Source: Pseudomonadota bacterium (GTDB taxonomy: Bacteria; Myxococcota_A; Polyangia; Polyangiales; Polyangiaceae). From it: a DNA stretch of 40,002 bases. Numbering within the stretch: the stretch's first letter is position 1; the number at the start of each line of letters is the position of its first letter. The translations under genes and the position numbers were made by a program. The notes under the pieces are model-generated. The model ran no database searches. It saw only the letters and a list, made by a program, of their open reading frames with translations, and was not told the DNA's origin. Location of the stretch: assembly GCA_023423895.1 (NCBI GenBank), contig JAFAER010000147.1:1-40002 (forward strand). The letters run 5' to 3'. Positions 26,748 through 33,671 of the stretch are shown in pieces.

Positions 26748-27011
26748 GTGTCTCCCGCCGCCCTGCTCGAGCAAGCGCAGAACGCCCTGCTCCTCTCGGT
26801 GGCGGTGGCCCTCCCCGTGCTTGCCGTTGCCGCGGTCGTCGGCCTGATCGTCGCGGCATTCCAGGCGGCCTCCCAGATCCAGGATCCGACGATCGCTCAC
26901 CTTCCGCGGCTGCTCGCCGTCATCGCGGCGCTCGTCGTGCTGGGCCCGTGGATGGGCAGCCAGATCGGCGCGTTCGCGGAGCGAATGTTCGTCATGGCCG
27001 CTTCGCGCTGA
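26748..27011 (+). CDS. sctS: SctS/FliQ-family export-gate subunit, isolated
   Basis: 87 residues. In type III secretion and flagellar export, SctS/FliQ proteins wind around the SctR5T1 complex to form the inner-membrane export gate. Length and sequence fit exactly: two helices (LLLSVAVALPVLAVAAVVGL and LPRLLAVIAALVVLGPWMG) separated by the hallmark loop FQAASQIQDPT. QIQD rather than QINE is closer to secretion-type SctS than flagellar FliQ. GTG start at 26748, three bases after the lipoprotein stop. No other export-apparatus gene (sctR, sctT, sctU, sctV, ATPase) occurs in the window, so this copy is separated from its partners or works in something else. Confidence 0.88.
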   Translation: MSPAALLEQAQNALLLSVAVALPVLAVAAVVGLIVAAFQAASQIQDPTIAHLPRLLAVIAALVVLGPWMGSQIGAFAERMFVMAASR

Positions 27012-27106
27012 CCGCGAAGTCGCAGCGCCGTCGAAAGCCTGTCCGCGCTCGGTCCCCCTGGGCCCTTGTTGACCGCGGGGGCGCCGTTTGGTACCTCGGC
27101 AAGCGA

Positions 27107-27877
27107 ATGAGTGAATCCTCACTCAGTGTGCGTCGGCGGCGAGCCGGACGGGGGAAGCAAGAGGCGCGCGCCGCGTCGGAACGAGGCTCCACCCGCGCGG
27201 GCTCCCGCAGCGGCCGGGCGGCCGAAGGAAACGTCGAGCGTGCCACGGCAAACGGCAATGCCACCGCCAACGCGAACGGGAACGGCGACAAGCGCCGACG
27301 CGCGGGTGACAAGCGCGACCGGATCCTCAAGGCGGCCGTGAAGGTGTTCGCGAAGAGCGGCTTCCACGCGACGCGCGTGAGCGAGGTGGCCAAGGCCGCG
27401 GGCGTCGCGGACGGGACGATCTACCTCTACTTCAAGTCGAAGGAGGAGCTCCTCTTCTCCCTCTTCGAGGACCGCGTCGACAAGCTCGTCACCTTCATGC
27501 GCGAGGAGCTGCCGAAGAAGCCCGACGCGCCGGCGCGGCTCCGCGCGGTGATCGACATGCAGCTCGGCCTGCTCGAAGGCGAGCGCGATCTCGCCGAGGT
27601 CATCACCGTCATCTTGCGCCAGTCGACCCGCCTGATGAAGGAATACGCGGCGCCCCACTTCAACGCGTACCTCGACGCGATCGCGAAGATCATCGCAGAA
27701 GGGCAGTCGACCGGCGCATTCCGCTCGGACGTGTCTCCCCACATCGCGGCGCGGGCGATCTTCGGCGCGCTCGACGGCATCACGCTGACGTGGGCGCTCG
27801 GCCGCGCGGAAAGAGGCGCGCTCGGACGGGCTGCAACGCAGCTCTCCGATGTCTTTCTCCGTGGCCTCGCGCCGTAG
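27107..27877 (+). CDS. TetR family regulator, FadR-like
   Basis: 256 residues from ATG 27107. After a disordered Arg/Ala/Asn-rich N-terminus of about 65 residues, a standard TetR HTH occupies residues about 68-115 (DRILKAAVKVFAKSGFHATR, then VSEVAKAAGVADGTIYLYFK). The C-terminal domain (LGLLEGERDLAEVITVILRQ; GALDGITLTWALGRAE) has the look of the FadR/YsiA branch that senses long-chain acyl-CoA, which agrees with the palindrome at its start. The ATG overlaps that palindrome, so the true start may be GTG 27128 or the message may be leaderless. It is followed after 3 bp by epmA. Fatty-acid control is inference from operator and C-domain resemblance. Confidence 0.9.
   Translation: MSESSLSVRRRRAGRGKQEARAASERGSTRAGSRSGRAAEGNVERATANGNATANANGNGDKRRRAGDKRDRILKAAVKVFAKSGFHATRVSEVAKAAGVADGTIYLYFKSKEELLFSLFEDRVDKLVTFMREELPKKPDAPARLRAVIDMQLGLLEGERDLAEVITVILRQSTRLMKEYAAPHFNAYLDAIAKIIAEGQSTGAFRSDVSPHIAARAIFGALDGITLTWALGRAERGALGRAATQLSDVFLRGLAP
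27108..27125. promoter_or_regulatory. Perfect 7-4-7 palindrome, probable TetR/FadR-type operator
   Basis: TGAGTGA-ATCC-TCACTCA is a perfect inverted repeat overlapping the proposed ATG (27107) of the TetR gene. From memory of the literature, the Bacillus subtilis FadR (YsiA) box is TGAATGAMTANTCATTCA; this site has the same 18-bp length and differs at three of 17 specified positions, two of them symmetrical. Autoregulation by the downstream regulator is the natural reading. A TTGACC (27069-27074) could be the -35 of the promoter; the -10 region is weak. Confidence 0.75.
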
Positions 27878-27880
27878 CCG

Positions 27881-28825
27881 ATGGTGAGCGCTGCGCACAA
27901 GCTGCTCGTCGCCCGTGCGCGTGCGCTCGACTCGGCGCGCAGCTTCTTTCGGTCTCGCGGCTACCTCGAGGTCGAGACGCCGATCGCGATCCCGTCGCCC
28001 GGCCTCGACTTGCACCTCGACGCCTTCGAGGCCGTACCGACGGGGCTCCACACAGCGACGGCGGCGAAGCGCTTCCTCTCGACGTCGCCCGAATACCAGA
28101 TGAAGCGCCTGCTCGCCGACGGGCACGGGCGCATCTTCCAGATCACGCGAGCGTTCCGCGCCGGAGAATCGGGCGAGCGCCACAATCCCGAATTCACGAT
28201 CCTCGAGTTCTACCGCCCGAACGCGGGTGTCGAGGCGGTCATGCGTGACACCGAGCAGCTCGTCGCTCGCGTCACCGGCGGCTTCGTCGAGATCGACGGG
28301 CGCACGATCGACGTCCGCCCGCCCCTTCCGCGGCTGACGTTGCTCGAGGCGTTCGAGCGCTACGCGAACACACCACCGGAGGAGACGCTGCGCCTCGCCG
28401 ACAACGACGAGGACGTGTTCTTCGAGAAGCTCGCGTTCGAGGTCGAGCCCGCCCTCGCGACGCTCGACCGCGGCGTCTTCATCACCGAATACCCTGCGTC
28501 GCAGGCCTCGCTCGCCCGGAAGAAGCCCGAGGATCCCCGCGTGGCCGAGCGCTTCGAGCTCTACGTCGCCGGGGTCGAGCTCTGCAACGGCTTCGGAGAG
28601 CTGACCGACCACGCCGAGCAGCGCGCGCGGTTCGAGCGCGATCAGGCTGCGCGCGCGGCGCGTGGCAAGCCCGTCTATCCGATCGACGAGCGGTTCCTCG
28701 AGGCGCTCGCGCGTGGCATGCCGGCGTCGGGGGGCAACGCGATCGGCTTCGATCGCCTCGTCGCCCTCGCGTGCGGCACGAGGTCGATCGGCGACGTGAT
28801 CGCGTTCACCGACGACGAGCTTTGA
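27881..28825 (+). CDS. epmA: Elongation factor P--beta-lysine ligase (class II LysRS paralogue)
   Basis: 314 residues, matching EpmA/GenX/PoxA (about 325), i.e. a lysyl-tRNA-synthetase catalytic core without the anticodon domain. Motif 2 is visible as RIFQITRAFRAGESGERHNP followed by EFTILEFYRP; motif 3 as GGNAIGFDRLVALACG. The ELCNGFGEL segment is a LysRS-family active-site block. EpmA attaches (R)-beta-lysine to a conserved Lys of EF-P, aiding translation of proline stretches. Neither epmB (lysine 2,3-aminomutase) nor efp is adjacent. The gene starts three bases after the TetR stop, so it may be under the same palindrome-controlled promoter. Confidence 0.93.
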   Translation: MVSAAHKLLVARARALDSARSFFRSRGYLEVETPIAIPSPGLDLHLDAFEAVPTGLHTATAAKRFLSTSPEYQMKRLLADGHGRIFQITRAFRAGESGERHNPEFTILEFYRPNAGVEAVMRDTEQLVARVTGGFVEIDGRTIDVRPPLPRLTLLEAFERYANTPPEETLRLADNDEDVFFEKLAFEVEPALATLDRGVFITEYPASQASLARKKPEDPRVAERFELYVAGVELCNGFGELTDHAEQRARFERDQAARAARGKPVYPIDERFLEALARGMPASGGNAIGFDRLVALACGTRSIGDVIAFTDDEL

Positions 28826-28850
28826 TCGACGACGCGCGTCGTGTGGTCGT

Positions 28851-29447
28851 GTGGTCAGCGCCCCGGGCCCGCCTTACGATCGAGACGTGCTTCCGTCGCC
28901 CGCGTCGACGATCACGGGATGGCTCGCCGTCGAGTCGGTCTGCGTTCGCGCGTCGATCCGCACGCGCGAAGAGGTGACGGTCGCGATCCGGCGCTTGCCC
29001 GGAAGTTCGACCTCGGTGGTCGGCGTCTACCGCGACCGGTGCGGGTCCTCGGCGAACGACGTTCCGCCGAAGAGCCTCGACGAGCTCGCGGCTCGCCTCC
29101 GGCATCACGGCTTTCGCCTGCGCCGGCGCGGCTTGCGCCTCGTCCCTGGATGGCTCGCGGGCACGCGCGCCGCCGTGAGCGCAGACGATCCGACCGACGC
29201 CGGCGCCGAGCTCCACATCCATGGTGATCGGGGTGAGCTCGGCGCGATCGCGAGCCTCTGCGCGGCGGTCGTTGCGGAGCTCGGCCCGTGTGCCGTCGTG
29301 CTCGACGACGGGAGCTTTCGCGTCGACGACGGCATGACGCCGGCCGAGGTCCGCCGCGCGCTGGAAGCCCAGCTCGACGCGCCCAGCGCATTCGGCGACG
29401 TCGACGACGCGCAGCCGCAGCCGCTCCGGCGTCCCCCGGGCCGCTGA
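28851..29447 (+). CDS. Conserved-looking hypothetical protein
   Basis: 198 residues from GTG 28851; a second GTG at 28887 (LPSPASTITGWLAVES) is an equally good start. Third codon positions are strongly G/C, as in the neighbours, which supports real coding. No signal peptide, membrane helix or known motif is evident. The middle is basic (ARLRHHGFRLRRRGLRL), and a later segment alternates short beta strands and acidic loops (GAELHIHGDRGELGAIASLC; GPCAVVLDDGSFRVDDGMTP). It sits 25 bp after epmA and 33 bp before moeA on the same strand. I cannot assign a function. Confidence 0.6.
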   Translation: MVSAPGPPYDRDVLPSPASTITGWLAVESVCVRASIRTREEVTVAIRRLPGSSTSVVGVYRDRCGSSANDVPPKSLDELAARLRHHGFRLRRRGLRLVPGWLAGTRAAVSADDPTDAGAELHIHGDRGELGAIASLCAAVVAELGPCAVVLDDGSFRVDDGMTPAEVRRALEAQLDAPSAFGDVDDAQPQPLRRPPGR

Positions 29448-29480
29448 CGTCGGCCCGCGCCGTGTGGTACGCGTTCTGGC

Positions 29481-30710
29481 GTGCTCCGCTTCGAAGAAGC
29501 CCTCTCGCGCATCCTCGCCCTCGGCTCCCCCGCCCTGCCCGTCGAGCACGTCTCGATCGAGGACCTCGACGGTCGCGTGCTCGGAGAAGACGTCGTGTCG
29601 ACCGTCGACCTGCCGGGCTTCGACTACAGCGCGATGGACGGCTACGCGGTGCGGACCCAGGATCTCGCCGGCGACCCGCCGTTCCGTCTGCCGGTGCGCG
29701 GAGAGAGCCGCACGGGAGCGCTCCCGGAGTCGCTCGCGAGCGCCGCGACGATGCGCATCTTCACCGGCGCGGCCCTCCCCGACGGAGCGGACGCCGTCGT
29801 CATGCAGGAGAACGTCATGCGCGACGGCGATGTCGCGGTCCTGACGACGCGCCCTCGCGTCGGCCAGAACGTCCGCCGGCGCGGCGCCGACCTGTCCGCG
29901 GGCGCGGTCGCCATGGCGATGGGGCTTCGGCTCCGGCCTGCGCACCTCGCGCTCGCCGCCGCGCTCGATCGCGCGGAGCTCCCGGTCACGAGAAAGCCCG
30001 AGGTGGCGATCCTCGCGACCGGCGACGAGCTCCGTCGTCCCGGCACGGAGCCGATCGCGGGGACGATCCCGGAGTCGAACACCGTCGTCCTTCGCGCCAT
30101 GGCGCGCCGGACCGGGGCCCGTGCGCGCGCGCTCCCGTACGTCCGCGACGAGCGCGCCGCGACGGAGCGCGCGTTCGCCTCGGCGCTCGAGGAGGCCGAC
30201 GTGGTCGTGACCATCGGTGGCGTCAGCGTGGGCGATCACGATCTCGTGAGACCCGCCCTCGAGGCGGTGGGTGTATCGCTCGACTTCTGGAAGGTCGCCA
30301 TGAAGCCGGGCAAGCCGCTCGCGGTCGGACGCTTCCCGAGAAAAGGACGCCGCGACGCGATCGTGCTGGGCCTTCCGGGCAATCCCGCCAGCGCCATGGT
30401 CACGTTCGCGCTCTTCGGCGTGCCGCTCCTGCGCGCCTTGCAAGGTGACACCAATCCCTTCCCACCCATGCGACGCGCCCGCATGGCGCGCGCACATGCC
30501 CACGATCCGGGCCGGCTCGAGCTCGCTCGCGCGATCACCGGGACGGGCGAAGACGGCAAGATCACGGTGACGACGCTCGGCAACCAGGCGAGCGGAGCCG
30601 TGACCACGATGGCTCAGTCGGACGCGCTCGTCCTCGTGCCTGCCGAGGCGACGGGCGTCCCTGCTGGCGCCGAAGTCGACTTCCTCCTCATGAGCGATCT
30701 CTGCGGCTGA
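29481..30710 (+). CDS. moeA: Molybdopterin molybdotransferase
   Basis: 409 residues. Inserts molybdate into adenylated molybdopterin, the last common step of molybdenum cofactor synthesis. Family blocks in order: DLPGFDYSAMDGYAVR near residue 43, IFTGAALPDGADAVVMQE, RRRGADLSAG, AILATGDEL, GTIPESNT, TIGGVSVGDHDLVRPAL, and MKPGKPLAVG followed by VLGLPGNPASAMVTF. The C-terminal beta-barrel (domain IV) ends in AGAEVDFLLM. GTG start at 29481. It is 28 bp ahead of moaC on the same strand, in a compact molybdenum cofactor cluster. Confidence 0.97.
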   Translation: MLRFEEALSRILALGSPALPVEHVSIEDLDGRVLGEDVVSTVDLPGFDYSAMDGYAVRTQDLAGDPPFRLPVRGESRTGALPESLASAATMRIFTGAALPDGADAVVMQENVMRDGDVAVLTTRPRVGQNVRRRGADLSAGAVAMAMGLRLRPAHLALAAALDRAELPVTRKPEVAILATGDELRRPGTEPIAGTIPESNTVVLRAMARRTGARARALPYVRDERAATERAFASALEEADVVVTIGGVSVGDHDLVRPALEAVGVSLDFWKVAMKPGKPLAVGRFPRKGRRDAIVLGLPGNPASAMVTFALFGVPLLRALQGDTNPFPPMRRARMARAHAHDPGRLELARAITGTGEDGKITVTTLGNQASGAVTTMAQSDALVLVPAEATGVPAGAEVDFLLMSDLCG

Positions 30711-30738
30711 CCCTCGTCTCAGGAACAGGAACAGACAG

Positions 30739-31248
30739 ATGAAGGACAAAGGATTCACGCTCACGCATCTGACGCGCGACGGACATGCGCACATGGTCAA
30801 CGTCGGAGAGAAGGACGTGACGGCACGCAAGGCGACCGCCCGGGCCCGCGTCCGCATGAGCAACGAGACCTTCCTCAAGCTCGCCTCGGGCGATACGCCG
30901 AAGGGCGACGTGCTCGCGGCAGCCCGCATCGCGGGTATCCAGGCGTCCAAGCTGACTCCGCAGCTCATTCCGCTCTGCCACTCGATCCAGCTCACGCGCG
31001 TGGAGGTGTCGATCGCGCTCGACGGCGGCATCGCCGTGATCGACGCGACCGCCGAGGCCCGCGACCGGACCGGGGTCGAGATGGAAGCGATGGTCGCCGC
31101 GAGCACTGCTGCGCTGACCCTCTACGACATGCTGAAGGCGGTCGACCGAAGCATGTCGTTCGACGTCTGCCTCGTCGAGAAGGCGGGCGGACGAAGCGGA
31201 CACTGGACGCGGCCGCCGGCGGACGAGGACGAAGGCGGCGCTCGATGA
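30739..31248 (+). CDS. moaC: Cyclic pyranopterin monophosphate synthase
   Basis: 169 residues. Converts the MoaA product (3',8-cyclo-7,8-dihydro-GTP) to cyclic pyranopterin monophosphate. Conserved features: DVTARKATARARVRM, KGDVLAAARIAGIQASKLTP, the active-site block LIPLCHSIQL, RTGVEMEAMVAAS, and LYDMLKAVDRSM with the catalytic Asp/Lys region. A purine-rich AGGAACAGGAAC repeat sits ahead of the ATG as ribosome site. A short polar tail (ADEDEGGAR) follows the core. The stop overlaps the moaE ATG (ATGA). Confidence 0.97.
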   Translation: MKDKGFTLTHLTRDGHAHMVNVGEKDVTARKATARARVRMSNETFLKLASGDTPKGDVLAAARIAGIQASKLTPQLIPLCHSIQLTRVEVSIALDGGIAVIDATAEARDRTGVEMEAMVAASTAALTLYDMLKAVDRSMSFDVCLVEKAGGRSGHWTRPPADEDEGGAR

Positions 31249-31775
31249 GCGCGGCACCGTTCAAGGCAGACATCCGCGACACTGCGCTCTCCGTCGACGA
31301 GACGCTCGCGAGCGTCCGCCGCCCCGGAGCAGGCGGTCTCGCGGTCTTCGTCGGCGTGGTCCGCGACGAGAGCGAAGGTCGCGCCGTCACGCGGCTCGAG
31401 TACTCCGCGTACGCGTCGATGGCGAAGCGCGAGATGGAGCGCATCGCTCAGGAAATCGAGACCGAGATGCCGGACGTTCGCGTTGCAGCGATGCATCGGA
31501 CGGGCTCGCTCGAGGTCGGCGACGCGGCGGTCGTCTGCGCGGCGAGCGCGCCCCATCGCGCGGAGGCCTTCCGCGCATGCCGCGAGCTCATCGATCGCAT
31601 CAAGTCGCGCGTTCCGATCTGGAAGCGCGAGATCGGGCCGGACGGCGCCGCGTGGGTCGGTTGGGAGGACGCACGTTGCGGCCGCGGGCACGACCACGCG
31701 CACGCTGGTCACGATGAGCGCTCCGCGCATTCCGCGCATGCGCCTCCCGACGAGCACGAGCACGAACGCGACTGA
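31245..31775 (+). CDS. moaE: Molybdopterin synthase catalytic subunit with His-rich tail
   Basis: 176 residues. With thiocarboxylated MoaD, MoaE inserts the dithiolene sulfurs into cyclic pyranopterin monophosphate. The core covers residues 1-142: GLAVFVGVVRDESEGRAV, LEYSAYASMAKREM, HRTGSLEVGDAAVVC, and the catalytic-lysine region IKSRVPIWKREI (K120 and K127, matching E. coli K119/K126). Beyond residue 145 comes an unusual extension with eight histidines between 149 and 173 (GHDHAHAGHDE, then HSAHAPPDEHEHE), not found in standard MoaE and likely to bind metal. The gene overlaps moaC by 4 bp and is convergent with moaD after a 3-bp gap. Confidence 0.96.
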   Translation: MSAAPFKADIRDTALSVDETLASVRRPGAGGLAVFVGVVRDESEGRAVTRLEYSAYASMAKREMERIAQEIETEMPDVRVAAMHRTGSLEVGDAAVVCAASAPHRAEAFRACRELIDRIKSRVPIWKREIGPDGAAWVGWEDARCGRGHDHAHAGHDERSAHSAHAPPDEHEHERD

Positions 31776-31778
31776 ACG

Positions 31779-32027
31779 TCAGCCGCCCGCGACGGGCGGA
31801 ATGAGCGCGATGACGTCGCCGTCGGCGATGACTTCCGAGCTGGTCGCGAACGTCTCGTTGCGTGCGAACCGGACCGCGCCGAGGCGGCCAGCGAGCGCGG
31901 GGCGATGCTGCTCGAGGAACGCGGCGAGCTCGGCGATCGTCGTCACTCCGGCAGGCACCTCGAGACGCTCTTCGTCGGTCCCGACGAGCTCACGGACCGC
32001 AGCGAAGTAGAGGAGCGTGATGGTCAT
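31779..32027 (-). CDS. moaD: Molybdopterin synthase sulfur carrier subunit
   Basis: 82-residue ubiquitin-like protein. It carries the sulfur as a C-terminal thiocarboxylate used by MoaE. The beta-grasp opening MTITLLYFAAVRELVG and the terminal PPVAGG with the free diglycine needed for adenylation and sulfuration are both visible. I set the start at ATG 32027, which overlaps the moaB stop as ATGA; the longer open frame runs back inside moaB and is not MoaD-like. It faces moaE tail to tail, an uncommon split of the two synthase subunits onto opposite strands. Confidence 0.95.
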   Translation of the reverse strand: MTITLLYFAAVRELVGTDEERLEVPAGVTTIAELAAFLEQHRPALAGRLGAVRFARNETFATSSEVIADGDVIALIPPVAGG

Positions 32028-32545
32028 GGCTTGCTCCGATGGTGGCCGTGCTTCGTGCGGCCGTTCACGAGATCCACGGCGTGACCGAGGACCGGCGCGA
32101 TGAGCGCGCGCGCACCGAGCCTCACCGCCTTCTCGCTCCCCGGCAACGAAAAGACGATGCAGGTACCGACGGTCCCTGCGGTCGCGCGGGAGAGGATCGC
32201 CCGCGGCCCGATCTCGTCCCACGAGAGGCGTCGAAACGCCTCGCCGAAGCCGTCGAGCGTCTTGTCGAAGAGCGACGAGAGAGTCTCGTACGTCAGGTCG
32301 CGCGGCGCGATCCCCGTCCCGCCGGTGAACACAATCGCGTCAGCCTCGTTGCTCGTGACGACCTCCCGAACGATCTCCGCGATGCGGTCGGGCTCGTCGG
32401 GGACGATGACGTGACGCCCGAGCGCAATGCTAGCGCTCTGGAGCTCGTCCATGAGCGCCTTTCCCGACGTGTCGTCGGCGGCAGTGCGGGTATCGCTCAC
32501 CGTGACGGTGATGACACGAGGGACCTGGGCAGCCGGCTGGCTCAT
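32024..32545 (-). CDS. moaB: Molybdenum cofactor biosynthesis protein B (MPT adenylyltransferase family)
   Basis: 173 residues of the MoaB/MogA fold, which binds molybdopterin and in related proteins adenylates it before metal insertion. Typical blocks: ITVTVSDTRTAADDTSGKAL near residue 12, AIVFTGGTGIAPRDLTYETL, EIGPRAILSRATAG, and VFSLPGSEKAVRLGARALI near the C-terminus. The DTSG and GGTG motifs are the substrate-binding loops. Upstream it is divergent from moaA with about 108 bp to the moaA ATG; downstream it overlaps moaD by 4 bp, so moaB-moaD form an operon. Confidence 0.95.
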   Translation of the reverse strand: MSQPAAQVPRVITVTVSDTRTAADDTSGKALMDELQSASIALGRHVIVPDEPDRIAEIVREVVTSNEADAIVFTGGTGIAPRDLTYETLSSLFDKTLDGFGEAFRRLSWDEIGPRAILSRATAGTVGTCIVFSLPGSEKAVRLGARALIAPVLGHAVDLVNGRTKHGHHRSKP

Positions 32546-32607
32546 GGGACGTCGAATGCTACAGCGAAACCCGGCTTGCTCCCGCCCGTACGATGAGGGA
32601 TAGCCTT

Positions 32608-32650
32608 GTCAGGTCCGTTTCGTGATTCCCGGGCTTCGCTCGTCAGGTCC
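32608..32650 (+). repeat. Direct repeat GTCAGGTCC ahead of moaA
   Basis: GTCAGGTCC occurs at 32608-32616 and 32642-32650, 34 bp apart, in the moaB/moaA divergent region just before the moaA ATG. It might be a regulator site, or chance; the second copy supplies the AGG of the moaA ribosome site. Confidence 0.4.
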
Positions 32651-32653
32651 TTC

Positions 32654-33652
32654 ATGGTCGCGCTTCCCGTCCTCCAGCCTCGCCCTGCGCCCGCCACGCC
32701 GCCGCGCTCGGTGCGCCTGTCGCTGACGGATCGCTGCGATCTCGCCTGCATCTATTGCCGGCCTGACAAGCGTGACGGCTACCTCGAGGACCGCCTCGAG
32801 ATCGAGGCATGGAAGACCATGGCCGCCGGGCTCGTGAGCGCAGGCGTCCGTCGCGTGCGGCTCACCGGTGGAGAGCCGCTGCTGCACCCGGCCATCGTGG
32901 AGGTGGTCGCGTTCCTCTCGACGCTCGGCCTCGACGACCTTGCGCTCACGACGAACGCGACGCGGCTCGAGCGACACGCGCTGGCCCTCCGCGAGGCGGG
33001 CCTGATGCGCGTCAACATCTCGCTCGACACGCTCGATGCCGAGCGCTTTCGTCGAATGACCCGCGGCGGCAAGCTCGATGTCGTCCTTCGCGGCGTGGAC
33101 GCGGCGCTCGCAGCCGGCTTCGACGAGATCAAGCTGAACGCGGTCGTCGTACGCGGCGAAAACGACGCCGAGCTCGAAGACATCGTCCGCTGGTCCTGGG
33201 AGCGCGGCATCGTCCCGCGCTTCCTCGAGGTGATGCAGATCGGAGAAGGCGCCAAGATCGCCGACCGCGTCGTGCCAGCGAGCGAGATGCGCGCTCGCCT
33301 TGCGCACCTCGTTCAACACCAGACGGAGGCCGTGGCCGAGGCCGATCGCGGACCTGCGAAGTATCTCTTCGCCCAGAACGATCCGACGAAGAAGGTCGGC
33401 TTCATCACCGGGACGAGCGACACGTACTGCAAGGGTTGCGACCGCCTCCGTGTCGCAGCCGACGGAACGCTCCGTCCGTGCCTGGCAACGAACGACGGCT
33501 TGTCCGCCGGCCACATCGCCCGCGGCGGGAGCGTTGCAGCCGTCGCGAACGCCGTCCACGACGCCTGGCAGAGGAAGCCCGACGGCGACGTGTGGAAAGG
33601 CTGCACGGAGCCCGACGCGGCGAGCGTCTCGATGCGGGGCATCGGTGGCTGA
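32654..33652 (+). CDS. moaA: GTP 3',8-cyclase (radical SAM)
   Basis: 332 residues from ATG 32654. Rearranges GTP in the first step of molybdenum cofactor synthesis. The SAM-binding [4Fe-4S] cluster motif Cx3Cx2C is at C28, C32, C35 (SLTDRCDLACIYCRP). The second, substrate-binding cluster is C259-x2-C262-x13-C276 (TYCKGCDRLR ... LRPC). RLTGGEPLLHP is the radical SAM GGE motif, and the protein ends in MRGIGG with the C-terminal double glycine required for activity. A TTG at 32606 in the same frame would add 16 unrelated residues; the ATG has AGG ahead of it. It converges on the MutS-type gene after only about 20 bp. Confidence 0.97.
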   Translation: MVALPVLQPRPAPATPPRSVRLSLTDRCDLACIYCRPDKRDGYLEDRLEIEAWKTMAAGLVSAGVRRVRLTGGEPLLHPAIVEVVAFLSTLGLDDLALTTNATRLERHALALREAGLMRVNISLDTLDAERFRRMTRGGKLDVVLRGVDAALAAGFDEIKLNAVVVRGENDAELEDIVRWSWERGIVPRFLEVMQIGEGAKIADRVVPASEMRARLAHLVQHQTEAVAEADRGPAKYLFAQNDPTKKVGFITGTSDTYCKGCDRLRVAADGTLRPCLATNDGLSAGHIARGGSVAAVANAVHDAWQRKPDGDVWKGCTEPDAASVSMRGIGG

Positions 33653-33671
33653 ACGCGCTGGGCGTTGAGGC

